Assembly: GCA_913064775.1 (NCBI GenBank)
Contig: CAJYAD010000009.1
Coordinates: 80,957-144,956 of the forward strand
DNA length: 64,000 bases
Source: an uncultured Albidovulum sp.
GTDB taxonomy: Bacteria; Pseudomonadota; Alphaproteobacteria; Rhodobacterales; Rhodobacteraceae
Direction: 5' to 3'
Below are positions 26,202-35,263 of the stretch, in pieces. How positions within the stretch are numbered: position 1 is the first letter of the stretch; each line of letters starts with the position of its first letter. The notes beneath the pieces are model-generated. The model searched no databases. It worked only from the letters and a program-made list of their open reading frames with translations, and was not told the DNA's origin. The position numbers and the translations under genes were made by a program.

Positions 26202-27278
26202 TCAAGTATCCACCAGCGCGCGGGCCGCGTCATGCGCCTTTCGCATCACCGTGGGCAGGGCACCAGGGCTGAACTTTCCAGCCGGCACCAGGGTTCCGCG
26301 ACCGGGCTGCGCGTCGGCAGGCAGGCGCGCGACCAGAACCGTCAGGATCAGGTGGAAATGGGTGAAGGTATGGCGCACCTCGCCGGCCTCAAGCCAATCC
26401 GCCGCGACCGGGGGCGCGGGGGCGGGCGCCTCGGCCCAGTCGCTGCCGGGCCAGCCCAGCATGCCGCCCAGAAGGCCCCGGTCCGGGCGTTCTTCCAGCA
26501 GCCAGGCGCCGTCAAGGCTGCGGGCGACATAGGCATAGCCCCGGCGCGTCGGCTTCGGCGCCTTGGGGCTCTTGCGCGGCAGATCGGCCTGCACCCCGGC
26601 GGCACGGGCGGTGCAGAAACCTTCCAGCGGGCACAGCGCGCAGGCCGGGTTGCGCGGCGTGCAGATGGTGGCGCCCAGATCCATCATCGCCTGGGCAAAA
26701 TCGCCGGGCCGCGCCTTGGGCGTCAGCCGCACCGCGCGAAGCGCAAGCTCGGGCTTCGACCCCGGCATCGGCGCCTCGACCCGGTCAAGCCGCGCCACCA
26801 CGCGCTCGACATTGCCGTCGACCACCGTGGCGGGAAGGTCGAAGGCGATCGCGGCGATCGCGGCGGCGGTATAGGGGCCGATCCCGGGCAGGGTGCGCAG
26901 GCCGTCAACCGTATCGGGAAAACGCCCGCCCAGATCGTCGGCCACAACGCGAGCGCATTTCAGCAGGTTGCGGGCGCGGGCGTAATAGCCAAGCCCCGCC
27001 CATTCGGCCATCACATCGGCATCCGCGGCCGCCGCCAGCGCACCGACGTCCGGCCAGCGCGCGGTGAAGCGGCGGAAATAGTCGCGCACCGCCGCCACCG
27101 TGGTCTGTTGCAGCATCACCTCGGACAGCCAGACGCGGTAAGGATCGGGGCGCGTGCCCGCGGCGCGCTCGTCCGGACCCACGCGCCAGGGCATCACCCG
27201 TGCATGGCGGTCGTACCAATCCAGCAGCGCCCGTGCCTCGGCCTTTCCGTCGCGCAAAATCTCGCCTCCCCAACTCAT
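26202..27278 (-). CDS. mutY: A/G-specific adenine glycosylase
   Basis: MutY removes adenine mispaired with 8-oxoguanine. The 358-residue protein has the HhH-GPD fold with catalytic Glu53 (SEVMLQQTT) and Asp154 (VVDGNV), the LPGIGPYTA hairpin, a 4Fe-4S cluster C206-x6-C213-x2-C216-x5-C222, and a C-terminal NUDIX-like domain with HTFTHFHL. I chose ATG 27278, where the conserved domain begins; the longer open frame upstream to 27503 overlaps the divergent dciA gene. Confidence 0.95.
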   Translation of the reverse strand: MSWGGEILRDGKAEARALLDWYDRHARVMPWRVGPDERAAGTRPDPYRVWLSEVMLQQTTVAAVRDYFRRFTARWPDVGALAAAADADVMAEWAGLGYYARARNLLKCARVVADDLGGRFPDTVDGLRTLPGIGPYTAAAIAAIAFDLPATVVDGNVERVVARLDRVEAPMPGSKPELALRAVRLTPKARPGDFAQAMMDLGATICTPRNPACALCPLEGFCTARAAGVQADLPRKSPKAPKPTRRGYAYVARSLDGAWLLEERPDRGLLGGMLGWPGSDWAEAPAPAPPVAADWLEAGEVRHTFTHFHLILTVLVARLPADAQPGRGTLVPAGKFSPGALPTVMRKAHDAARALVDT

Positions 27279-27339
27279 CGTGCTGGCGCTTGGCCCAGAG
27301 CGCTTTACAATAGGGGTTGGAACGGAGATTGACAGCCGG

Positions 27340-27858
27340 ATGAGCAAACGCCCTTCCCCCCCGTCCCGCCGGATGCGCGGGTTCGAGCCGGCCTCGGGCC
27401 TGCTGAAGGAACGGATTCGCAAGGCCGGCGAAAGCCGTGGCTTCGCGGTGACCCGGCTGCTGACCCATTGGACCGAGATCGCGGGCGAGGACATCGCCTC
27501 CATGGCCCGCCCGGTGAAGGTCAGCTATCCGCGCGACGGTTTCGGCGCGACGCTGACGCTGCTGACCACCGGTGCCCGCGCCCCGATCGTCGAGATGAAG
27601 AAAGACACGATCCGCGAACGCGTGAACGCCTGTTACGGCTATGCCGCGATCAGCCGGGTCAATGTCACGCAAACCGCCCCCACCGGCTTTGCCGAGGGGC
27701 AGGTGGAATTCACCCCCGCGCCCAAACCCGCGCCCGCCCCGCCCTCTGCCGAAGTGGTGCAGAAGGCGGCCGAGGCGGCCGAGGGCGTCGCGGATGCGGG
27801 CCTCAGGGCAGCCCTTGAAGCCCTGGGCCAAAACATCTTAACTCGGCCCCGAAAATAA
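27340..27858 (+). CDS. DciA-family (DUF721) helicase-loader protein
   Basis: The 172-residue protein has the DUF721/DciA core (about 15-105): an opening helix, WTEIAGEDIASMARPVKV, and the C-terminal strand-helix segment ending MKKDTIRERVN. It then has a Pro/Ala-rich tail. DciA is the ancestral DnaB helicase loader or operator in bacteria lacking DnaC/DnaI. ATG 27340 is preceded by CGGAG. It is divergent from mutY and followed after 13 bases by a dsbA-like gene, an arrangement conserved in Rhodobacterales as far as I recall. Confidence 0.8.
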   Translation: MSKRPSPPSRRMRGFEPASGLLKERIRKAGESRGFAVTRLLTHWTEIAGEDIASMARPVKVSYPRDGFGATLTLLTTGARAPIVEMKKDTIRERVNACYGYAAISRVNVTQTAPTGFAEGQVEFTPAPKPAPAPPSAEVVQKAAEAAEGVADAGLRAALEALGQNILTRPRK

Positions 27859-27871
27859 GAGAGGCATTGCC

Positions 27872-28597
27872 ATGTTGAAGTCACTTCCGAGCACGCTGCG
27901 CGCCGCCCTGCTGGTTGCCGGCGCCCTGATGTGGGCCGGAACCGTCGCCACCACCGCCCAGGCAGGCACTGGCCAGGCCGATAGCGGCCAGACCAAGGTG
28001 TCGCAAACCGAGGCCACGCAGAACGGTGCCGCCGCCAAGGCCGACACCGCCAAGGCCGATGCCAAGCTGCCCGCGGTGCCGGATTATACCGAAGGCAGTG
28101 CGACGGCGCCGATCCATGTGATCGAATACGGTGCCTTCACCTGCCCGCATTGCGCGGAATTCCACGCCACCGTCTATCCGAAGCTGAAGAAGAACTACAT
28201 CGACACCGGCAAGATAAAGTTCACCTTCCGCGCCTTCTTCTTCAACCGCTATGGTCTGTGGGCCGACATGGTCGCCCGCTGCGGCGGCGAGATGCGCTTC
28301 TTCGGCATCGCCGACATGCTTTATGACCAGCAGACCGATTGGGTTGGCGCGGGCTCGGCCGACAAGGTGATCGCCAAGCTCAAGACCATCGGGCGCAGCG
28401 CCGGGCTGACTGACGGGCAGATGGACCAATGCCTGAAGGACGGGCCGATGGCACAGGCGCTCGTGGCCAAGTTCCAGAAGGAAAGCGCGGCCGACAAGAT
28501 CGACGGCACGCCGACCTTCATGATCAACGGGAAGAAATATTCCAACATGGATTACGCCGCCTTCTCGAAGATCCTCGACGGTCTGTCGAAGAAGTAA
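27872..28597 (+). CDS. secreted DsbA-family thiol:disulfide protein
   Basis: The 241-residue protein has a signal peptide (about 1-31), an Ala/Lys/Thr-rich linker (about 32-68), and a thioredoxin-fold DsbA-type domain. The active site is Cys91-Pro-His-Cys94 in GAFTCPHCAEFH, with the cis-Pro loop DGTPTFMING. CPHC is the DsbA-type redox pair, indicating a periplasmic oxidase or isomerase. There is a second Cys pair in the helical insert. It probably forms a short operon with dciA upstream and a CoA transferase gene four bases downstream. Confidence 0.88.
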   Translation: MLKSLPSTLRAALLVAGALMWAGTVATTAQAGTGQADSGQTKVSQTEATQNGAAAKADTAKADAKLPAVPDYTEGSATAPIHVIEYGAFTCPHCAEFHATVYPKLKKNYIDTGKIKFTFRAFFFNRYGLWADMVARCGGEMRFFGIADMLYDQQTDWVGAGSADKVIAKLKTIGRSAGLTDGQMDQCLKDGPMAQALVAKFQKESAADKIDGTPTFMINGKKYSNMDYAAFSKILDGLSKK

Positions 28598-28601
28598 GGG
28601 C

Positions 28602-29726
28602 ATGTCAGCACCTCTCGAAGGTATCCGCGTTATCGAGATGGCGCGCATTCTGGCCGGTCCCTGGGCCGGCCAGACCCTTTCCGACCTTGGCGCCGAGGTC
28701 ATCAAGGTCGAGGCCCCCGACGGCGACGATACCCGCCGCTGGGGCCCGCCCTTCATCGAGCGCGAGGGCGACCGCTCGGCCGCCTATTACCATTCGGCCA
28801 ACCGCGGCAAGCGGTCGGTCACCATCGATTTCCGCACCCCCGAGGGGCAGGAACAGGTGCGCCGTCTGGTGGCCGATGCCGATGTGGTGATCGAGAATTT
28901 CAAGGTCGGGGGGCTGGCGAAATACGGGCTGGATTACGACAGCCTGCGCCAGGTCAATCCGCGGCTGATCTACTGCTCGGTCACCGGCTTCGGCCAGACC
29001 GGGCCCTATGCCCATCGGGCGGGCTATGATTTCATCATCCAGGGCATGTCGGGACTGATGAGCATCACCGGCGAACCCGGCGGTCAGCCGCAGAAGGTGG
29101 GCGTCGCGGTGACCGACATCTTCACCGGAATCTATGCCGCCACCGCGATTCTGGCGGCGCTGCATCAGCGCGGCACGACGGGCGAGGGCCAGCATGTCGA
29201 CATGGCACTGCTGGATGTGGCAACCGCGATCATGGCCAATCAGGCGCTGAACTATTTCGCCACCGACACCGCGCCGCCGATGATGGGCAACGCCCATGTC
29301 AACCTTGCCCCCTATGCGGTCTATGATTGCGCCGATGGCTGGATCATCATCGCCACCGGCAATGACGGACAATATCGGCGCCTCTGCGCCGTGCTGGGCC
29401 TCGACGACATGGCCGAAGCGCCGGGCTTTCTGACCAATGCCGACCGGCTGGGCAACCGCGAAGAGCTGACCCGTCGCATCACCGAGGCGACCCTGCGCTG
29501 GACCAAGGCCGATCTGTTGGCCGCCTGCGAGGCCCAGGGTATCCCCGCCGGTCCGATCAACGATCTGGCCGAGGTGTTCGAGGATCCGCAGATCCAGGCG
29601 CGCGGCATGAAGGTGGAACTGGACGGCATCCCCGGCGTGCGCTCGCCGTTCCGCTTCTCGGGGGCGGAGCTGAACCTGACCCGCCCCTCGCCGAAGCTGG
29701 GCGAGGATCAGGATCTGCTGGACTGA
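28602..29726 (+). CDS. CaiB/BaiF family CoA transferase
   Basis: The 374-residue class III CoA transferase has the N-terminal LEGIRVIEMARILAGPW motif, the GADVI-like GAEVIKVE strand and catalytic Asp205 in VDMALLDV. Class III enzymes move CoA between carboxylic acids through an aspartyl intermediate. The acyl substrates cannot be told from the sequence, and the neighbours give no hint. The start lies four bases after the stop of the upstream dsbA-like gene, suggesting cotranscription. Confidence 0.9.
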   Translation: MSAPLEGIRVIEMARILAGPWAGQTLSDLGAEVIKVEAPDGDDTRRWGPPFIEREGDRSAAYYHSANRGKRSVTIDFRTPEGQEQVRRLVADADVVIENFKVGGLAKYGLDYDSLRQVNPRLIYCSVTGFGQTGPYAHRAGYDFIIQGMSGLMSITGEPGGQPQKVGVAVTDIFTGIYAATAILAALHQRGTTGEGQHVDMALLDVATAIMANQALNYFATDTAPPMMGNAHVNLAPYAVYDCADGWIIIATGNDGQYRRLCAVLGLDDMAEAPGFLTNADRLGNREELTRRITEATLRWTKADLLAACEAQGIPAGPINDLAEVFEDPQIQARGMKVELDGIPGVRSPFRFSGAELNLTRPSPKLGEDQDLLD

Positions 29727-29767
29727 CGGCAGGCCCTGAGGGAGGGGCCATGAGGGGACGGTCAGGC

Positions 29768-31162
29768 CTAGGCCTGCCACGGCCCCCAGCCGAAGGCCAT
29801 GTAATCGCGCTGATAGGCGTCGCGCGTGGCGGCCTCGACCTCCTTGTCGTAGATCCCGGCCAGGGCGAAGGGCAGATCCTCGGCCAGCGCGGGCAGCGGC
29901 GGCGGGGCGATGCCGACCTCGGCGCCCAGATAGGCCAGGCCTTCGGGCAGCCGATCCTCGCGCAGCACCAGATCGGGGCCCTGGAACCGGGCAAAGCCCT
30001 GCAGCACCGCCGCCTGACTGGCCCAGGCCCCGTTGATGCGCAGCCCGGTCTGTCCGGCGAGGTTCTGCTTCAGAAACGACAGGAACGACAGAAACCCCGC
30101 GCGCCGCGCATCCCGGTCGGCATCCGCATCGGGCGCGGTCACCTGATAGCGGCGCAGCGCCGCGCGGGTATCGCGGTTCCCCGACCCCAGCACCTGGGTG
30201 CAATAGGCGGCATGGGCGCGGGCCACCGGATGGCGCAGCACGGTGAAGCTGCGGTGCCCCGGATGGCGCCGCTTCCACTGCCGCAGCGCCTTCTGGGTGA
30301 AGCCGCCCACCAGCCCCTGCCCCGCGGCCTCCAGCCAGGCCAGAACCTGCGCCTCGGGGCCCGCCTGCACCGGCATGTAAAGCAGCCCGACCTCGGCCCC
30401 GGCATGAAAGCCGGGCACCGCCGGGCCACGCCGGGGTTCGAAATTCGGCGTGCGCGACAGGTTGAACCGGTCGAGCCGGGCCAGAGCGGCCTCCATTTCC
30501 TCGGGGTTCTCGACCTTGTCGGACAAGGGTTCGGGGTTTTGCTTCTTCAGCTTGTCGGAAACCCCTTCGATCCGCTCATCGGTGCCCAGGAATTTCGCCA
30601 GCCCGTTCAGCACCTCGACATCGCCGATGTCGTCGTAATCGATGTAGAAGGCGGTCTGGCCCGAGACCTGCAGGGCATGCATGATCCGGATCTGGAAGGC
30701 TTGGATCTCTTCCAGATGGGATTCGAACGCCTTCGCATCGAAGCGCACCTTGGCCTGGCGCTGATGCTTGACGTTGGTCAGCTTCCACTGGCCGGTCTGC
30801 TTGGCGATGCTCAGCGAGACATAGCTTTCCAGCGGATTGCGCGTCAGCACCACCTTGGCGCAGCGCGGATCGGCCATCACCTGTTCCAGCACCCGGGGGT
30901 CATGGTCGTGGAAGAAGCGAAACCCTGGCAGAGCCTTGCTTTGCGCCACCATCCGGCGCAGCAGTTCCAGCGGGTCGGCCTCTCGCTGTGCCAGATCCAT
31001 GTCGAACAGCTCGGACTGGTTCTTGTGGCCGACGAAGGTGGGGTTGTAGACCTCGCCAAGGCAGCTGAGCGTGGCGTATTCGTTGAGGCTGGCCTCAAGA
31101 AAGTTCGATCCGGTCCGCATCTCGGCCAGGATCACGAAAAGATCGAAGGGTTTTTCCGGCAT
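29768..31162 (-). CDS. two-domain sulfotransferase
   Basis: The N-terminal half of this 464-residue protein (about 1-235) is a sulfotransferase with a PAPS-type loop EMRTGSNFLEASL near residues 14-26 and the 3'-phosphate motif TRNPLESYVSLS. The C-terminal half (about 250-464) looks like a second sulfotransferase fold, with LRHPVARAHAAYC matching the 3'-phosphate motif. However, its loop reads VQAGPEAQ where PKTAGTS is expected, so it may be inactive or structural. It lies at the downstream end of a glycosyltransferase run on the same strand, which suggests it sulfates the surface glycan made there. The substrate is not known. Confidence 0.8.
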   Translation of the reverse strand: MPEKPFDLFVILAEMRTGSNFLEASLNEYATLSCLGEVYNPTFVGHKNQSELFDMDLAQREADPLELLRRMVAQSKALPGFRFFHDHDPRVLEQVMADPRCAKVVLTRNPLESYVSLSIAKQTGQWKLTNVKHQRQAKVRFDAKAFESHLEEIQAFQIRIMHALQVSGQTAFYIDYDDIGDVEVLNGLAKFLGTDERIEGVSDKLKKQNPEPLSDKVENPEEMEAALARLDRFNLSRTPNFEPRRGPAVPGFHAGAEVGLLYMPVQAGPEAQVLAWLEAAGQGLVGGFTQKALRQWKRRHPGHRSFTVLRHPVARAHAAYCTQVLGSGNRDTRAALRRYQVTAPDADADRDARRAGFLSFLSFLKQNLAGQTGLRINGAWASQAAVLQGFARFQGPDLVLREDRLPEGLAYLGAEVGIAPPPLPALAEDLPFALAGIYDKEVEAATRDAYQRDYMAFGWGPWQA

Positions 31163-31171
31163 GTCGCGGCC

Positions 31172-32869
31172 TCACTTCACCAGATAGGGGCGCGACCGGC
31201 GGGCGCCGGGCGGGCGCGGCAGATCGCCCGCCGGGAAATCGCCCATCAAGAGGGGCTGCATTCCCTGGTTCCTGAGGTTTTGCAGGAATTGGCCAAAGCC
31301 GGTCATATCCACCATCTTCGGCGCCTCGGCCAGACGGCGCAAGGCGCGGGGGTTGATCTCGTCGATGATGGTCTGCAAGGGCTCCATCGGGCTTTCGACG
31401 AAGTCCGCCATGGTCCAGATCCGCACCCGCGCCTTGGCATAGGGCGAACGCAGAATGTTCAGATGCTCGCCCTCGATCTTCTGCAGACGCGCGGCCTCCT
31501 TGCGGATCGCCGCGAAATCGAGGTTCGAGTGGAACAGCGGCACCGCCCAGGCCCCCGACACCACCGAGATCTGGGCGTTCGGATCCAGCGTCATGAACCA
31601 GCTGGCATCCTGGGTGTCGTCGGGGCCGAACTGAAAGCACTGGCGTTCGCCGCGGGTGTTCCAGATCAGGTTGGTCAGGAAGGCGCGCGGGTTGTAATCG
31701 CGCAGCTTGGCGCTGTTCGACAGCGCGCCATTGTAGACGGTCTCGCCGCCGGCGAATTCCACGCGATCGGGGCCGTAAAGATGGCCGTGGACGCGGCTGC
31801 CGGTGGTCTTCGACAGCCAGCTTTCGAAATCCTCGAACAGCTCTGAAAACCCCTCAAACACCGAATAGGGCGCGCAGGTACGGCCGTTTTCCCAGTTCTC
31901 GTTGGGATGGCGGCTTTGCATGTACAGACCCGGGCGGCCACGGGTGCGCCGTTCCACCGCCTTGGCGAACAGCCGGTCGATCTTGCCCGGGTTCGGTTCG
32001 GCCTGAGGCTGCTGCGGGCCGGCGCCGCGCAGGAAAGTATCATACAGCTTGTCCGCCTGCGGCCAGATCTTGCGCGCCACGAAACAATCCGAGCGCCGCA
32101 GAAGCTGCAGGTGGTCGTCGTAGAAGATATGCGGCTTGCCCTGGAAATCGAACTTCGCCAGCGTCAGAGAGCGGCTTTGGATATCGGTGGAATAAAGCCG
32201 CGCGAGGGTCTGGAAATAGCTCTCGTCCGGGATCCAGACGCGGCGGAAATAGTTATCGAAGGTTTCGCAATCGGGGTCTTGCAGGATGGCCGACAGCGTC
32301 TGCCGCGTCAGGCACCACCACTGGCTGCCCAGATGCGGAACCAGCCCCGCGGGGATCTGACGCTTGAACCCGATCCGGCGCTGGAAATTCACATACCAGT
32401 CAAAGGCCCGGCGGTGCTTTTTCCACGAGAACGGGAAGCGCAGGGTAAAGCGTTCAAGATTGATGCCGCCAACCGTCCAGCCGACGTCCTCGGTGGTGAC
32501 GGATTCGATGAAATCGGTGCGCGGATGGGCGGCAAGATAGGCCTCCAGCTCCTCGACCGGGCGCAGCGGCAGGCAAGAGCCCGAGGCCAGATAGACATGG
32601 CGCACCTGCGGAAAGTCGCGCAGCATCACGGTCGCGGCCTTCTGCGTCGCCGCGACCAGCGACCAGGTGCCCCAATCGCAACGATAGCGGGTGGAGAAGC
32701 GGATATTATCCAGATCCGAAAGCTGCCGGGCCAGACGCCCGTTGCGGTGGCGGCCGACGCGCTTGTCGACATGGATCACCACCGGATAGCCGCGTTCGGC
32801 CCAATAGCGCGCAACCTCGGCCGCGCGGTCCAGCGCGGTGTGGCACAGCATGATGAAACCGATCGTCAT
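31172..32869 (-). CDS. GT14-type (core-2/I-branching) glycosyltransferase with C-terminal extension
   Basis: The 565-residue protein starts with a Branch-family glycosyltransferase domain (about 1-250): FIMLCHTALDRAAEVARYW, VIHVDKRVG, YLASGSCLPLRP and WIPDESYFQTL are its hallmarks, resembling beta-1,6-N-acetylglucosaminyltransferases. The C-terminal half (about 290-565) is an additional domain, which I recall as DUF5928 in Rhodobacterales. It lies ten bases downstream of a GT2 gene and nine bases upstream of the sulfotransferase gene, forming one tight operon. Sugar donor and acceptor are unknown. Confidence 0.82.
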   Translation of the reverse strand: MTIGFIMLCHTALDRAAEVARYWAERGYPVVIHVDKRVGRHRNGRLARQLSDLDNIRFSTRYRCDWGTWSLVAATQKAATVMLRDFPQVRHVYLASGSCLPLRPVEELEAYLAAHPRTDFIESVTTEDVGWTVGGINLERFTLRFPFSWKKHRRAFDWYVNFQRRIGFKRQIPAGLVPHLGSQWWCLTRQTLSAILQDPDCETFDNYFRRVWIPDESYFQTLARLYSTDIQSRSLTLAKFDFQGKPHIFYDDHLQLLRRSDCFVARKIWPQADKLYDTFLRGAGPQQPQAEPNPGKIDRLFAKAVERRTRGRPGLYMQSRHPNENWENGRTCAPYSVFEGFSELFEDFESWLSKTTGSRVHGHLYGPDRVEFAGGETVYNGALSNSAKLRDYNPRAFLTNLIWNTRGERQCFQFGPDDTQDASWFMTLDPNAQISVVSGAWAVPLFHSNLDFAAIRKEAARLQKIEGEHLNILRSPYAKARVRIWTMADFVESPMEPLQTIIDEINPRALRRLAEAPKMVDMTGFGQFLQNLRNQGMQPLLMGDFPAGDLPRPPGARRSRPYLVK

Positions 32870-32879
32870 GCGTCCGCCC

Positions 32880-33890
32880 TCATGCCCAGTTGCCCTTCGA
32901 CATCAGGCCCAGGATCTCCAGCTGGCGCCAGTTGATGTATTTCTCGCTCCATTTGCACCACAGGTCCGGGTCGTCCTGCAAACCGGCGGCATAGGCGCGG
33001 TATTCATGGCTGTTGGCGTAATGCTGGCCACGCTCCAGCTCTTCCTCGGACTTGCCCGCGAAGGTATCCAGGAACTTGGCATGCAGCAGGCACCCCGAGG
33101 CCTTTTCGCCGCCCCATTCGTCATAGACCAGGTTCAGCCCCCGCGGCAGCAACATGTGGGTCGAGCTGACATAGGTGTATTGGCGGTCCCATCTGACCAG
33201 CGGGATCTTGTTCAGCGCCGGGGCGTGCTGGGGGTTGTCGGGAAAGAAAACCCGCGCCCGCGGCCCGCCCTGGATCCACAGATTGCCGTAAAGCCAGTTG
33301 CGCGAGATCGTGTAGTTGCCGCTGTCGAACCAATTAGCGATCTCCAGGGGATCGCCGCCCTCGCGGTAGGGCTGCGCATCCATGCGGCCCTTGGGGTACA
33401 TATCCAGCAGCATCGCCCCGAAGGACCGGATCGACGAGGCATCCAGCCAGTCGGTCAGCGCCCGGATCGAGCGGGTATCGCAGAACGGATAGACGAAGAA
33501 TTCATCCGGATCGACGACCAGCGTCCAGTGGCCGTGGCCATGGCGCCATTGCAGCCAGTTCAGCCAATCCACGCCAAAGCGCGCCCGCTTGTAGCTGTGC
33601 CGCGTGGTCCAGACCGAGCAATCTTTCTGCTCACATAGATATTCGCGCGATCCGTCGTCGGAATCATTGTCGACGAACAGGAAGTGGTCGACCCCCAGAT
33701 CGCGGTAATATTGCAGGAAATAGGGCAGCCGGATGCGTTCGTTCCGAAGCGTCGAGAAAACCAGAATATCCCGCCGACCGATGGCCCCGGTGCGGTCGCC
33801 CACGGACGTCAGCTCTCGCCGTTTGCGCCACGCCCTAAGGCGCCAGCGCTGCCGGGCCAGACGCAGCCGATATGACTTCCACACTCCCAA
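32880..33890 (-). CDS. GT2-type glycosyltransferase (Glyco_tranf_2_4-like)
   Basis: The 336-residue protein has a basic N-terminal helix, then a GT-A nucleotide-sugar domain with FSTLRNERIRLPYFLQYY, the motif FVDNDSDDGS, and the acidic VVDPDEFFVYP likely to hold the metal. It is a paralogue of the gene at 34131-35261, sharing a YRLRL...RRDIL start and the conserved ending EYRAY...WRQLEILGLM. It is probably the first gene of the GT2-GT14-sulfotransferase operon. Its sugar specificity cannot be read. Confidence 0.82.
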   Translation of the reverse strand: MGVWKSYRLRLARQRWRLRAWRKRRELTSVGDRTGAIGRRDILVFSTLRNERIRLPYFLQYYRDLGVDHFLFVDNDSDDGSREYLCEQKDCSVWTTRHSYKRARFGVDWLNWLQWRHGHGHWTLVVDPDEFFVYPFCDTRSIRALTDWLDASSIRSFGAMLLDMYPKGRMDAQPYREGGDPLEIANWFDSGNYTISRNWLYGNLWIQGGPRARVFFPDNPQHAPALNKIPLVRWDRQYTYVSSTHMLLPRGLNLVYDEWGGEKASGCLLHAKFLDTFAGKSEEELERGQHYANSHEYRAYAAGLQDDPDLWCKWSEKYINWRQLEILGLMSKGNWA

Positions 33891-34130
33891 ACTTCCTGAG
33901 CCTCCCGACCGGGTCGCGCGCGGGCTGGCAACGGGCTATCACGTCAACCTTAACAGCGGCTTGATCTGCTCTGCCCTCGTCCGGTGCGGTTGATCCGCCC
34001 GGTCGTCGCCCACCCCGGCCGTCACAATACTGCCTGGCGTCTTGTCTTTGCGCGGCACGATAGCCCCGCGCGCAGGCCCCGTAAACGGGATAATGGCCTG
34101 TTGATGCAGTGCGAATCGCGGATGTCGCCT

Positions 34131-35261
34131 TCAGGTGACGCCCGTCTGCGCGCCGCTTTCCACACCGGACCCGGCGCCGGCCCAGCGCCCACCCTGCATC
34201 AGCCCCAGCTGCGCGAGCTGACGCCAGCCCTCGTAGCGCTGCGCCTCGGGCGACCAGAGGTCGGGGTCGTCCAGAATATCGCGGTAATAGTCATCATAGC
34301 GTTCGGCATGGGTGAAATGCTCTCGCCGCAGGCGGTCCTCGGCGGATTTGGCCAGGATCTCGGGCAGGAACTTGGTGTGCAAAAGCACCCCGGTCGGCCG
34401 TTCAAGCCGCGCGTCGAACCCGACGTTCAGCTGCCGTGGCAACAGGACATGGGTCGAGCTGAGATAGGCATAGGATCTGCGCCAGCGCACCAGCGGCGTC
34501 TTGTGCAGATGCGGGGCAAGCTCGGGCCGGTCGGCGAAGAACACCCGCTGACGCACCCCGCCGCGGATCGAGATGGCGCGGTGGCGCGGCAAGTAGCACC
34601 AGTCGTAGCCCCAGGCATCGAACCAGCCCAGCGCCGCGACAGGATCGGCACCGGGGTCAGCGCTGGGATCAGCGCTGGGATCAGCGCCGGAATCGCCGCC
34701 GGAATTGCCCCTGTGCGGCGAGGCGGCCCGCGACAGCGCCCCGCGCGGGTAGAGATCCAGCATCAGCGCCGCCATCGCCGGCACCCCGGCGCCGTCCAGC
34801 CAGGCGGTGAGCGCCGGCAGGGGCTGGCTGTCGTGGCCGGGATAGACCAGCAATTCGTCGGCATCGACGGTCAGGCACCAATGGCCGGCACCGTGGCGCA
34901 TGAGCAGCCAGTTGATCCAGTCCATGCCGAAGCGCGCGGCACGGTAGCTTGCCCCGCTGCGCCAGACCGACACGTCGGGCTGGGCGGCCAGATGCTCGGC
35001 GCCGCCGTCAGTGCTGTCGTTGTCGACGAACAGAAAATGCGCGACGCCGAGGCGGCGGTAATGGTCCAGAAAAGCGCCAAGCCGCGCGGATTCGTTGCGC
35101 ACCGTGGCGAAGGCAAGGATGTCGCCGCGGCGGATCGCGCGGCTGCGGTCGGCGATCGGCGTCAGGGCGTGGCGCGCGCGCAACGCCCGCCACAGCAGGC
35201 GCCGCCGCTTCAGTCGCAGGCGATAGGCCTGCCACGCCCCCGACCACACCCCGGGCGCCAA
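34131..35261 (-). CDS. GT2-type glycosyltransferase, paralogue with internal 12-bp repeat insert
   Basis: This protein of about 376 residues is a diverged copy of the gene at 32880-33890. It has FATVRNESARLGAFLDHY, FVDNDSTDGG, TVDADELLVYP and the ending WRQLAQLGLMQGG. An insert GADPSADPSADPGADP, encoded by a 12-bp tandem repeat (34636-34707), sits just before the ALGWFDAW segment and is absent from the paralogue. The start is uncertain. There is no ATG after the galU stop at 35264; TTG 35261 (AAAGGG upstream) or GTG 35249 would begin near the conserved region, whereas ATG 35387 would overlap galU by 124 bases. It is coupled to galU upstream. Confidence 0.75.
   Translation of the reverse strand: MAPGVWSGAWQAYRLRLKRRRLLWRALRARHALTPIADRSRAIRRGDILAFATVRNESARLGAFLDHYRRLGVAHFLFVDNDSTDGGAEHLAAQPDVSVWRSGASYRAARFGMDWINWLLMRHGAGHWCLTVDADELLVYPGHDSQPLPALTAWLDGAGVPAMAALMLDLYPRGALSRAASPHRGNSGGDSGADPSADPSADPGADPVAALGWFDAWGYDWCYLPRHRAISIRGGVRQRVFFADRPELAPHLHKTPLVRWRRSYAYLSSTHVLLPRQLNVGFDARLERPTGVLLHTKFLPEILAKSAEDRLRREHFTHAERYDDYYRDILDDPDLWSPEAQRYEGWRQLAQLGLMQGGRWAGAGSGVESGAQTGVT
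34636..34707. repeat. 12-bp tandem repeat (minisatellite) inside a glycosyltransferase gene
   Basis: Six 12-base units run in frame; units 3 and 4 (34660-34683) are identical GCGCTGGGATCA and the flanking ones are degenerate. They encode GADPSADPSADP-like residues. Copy-number change would keep the frame. Confidence 0.8.
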
Positions 35262-35263
35262 GG

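Noticed and set aside
25272..27332. 686-codon plus-strand frame opposite alkB and mutY
   Set aside because: Antisense shadow of two enzymes with intact metal and cluster motifs.
29750..31846. 698-codon plus-strand open frame opposite the sulfotransferase and GT14 genes
   Set aside because: Low-complexity Arg/Gly/His/Gln-rich translation typical of antisense frames, while the minus strand carries clear enzyme families.
34636..34707. Tandem repeat considered as a CRISPR array
   Set aside because: Units are 12 bases without spacers, run in frame within a coding sequence, and no cas genes are present.
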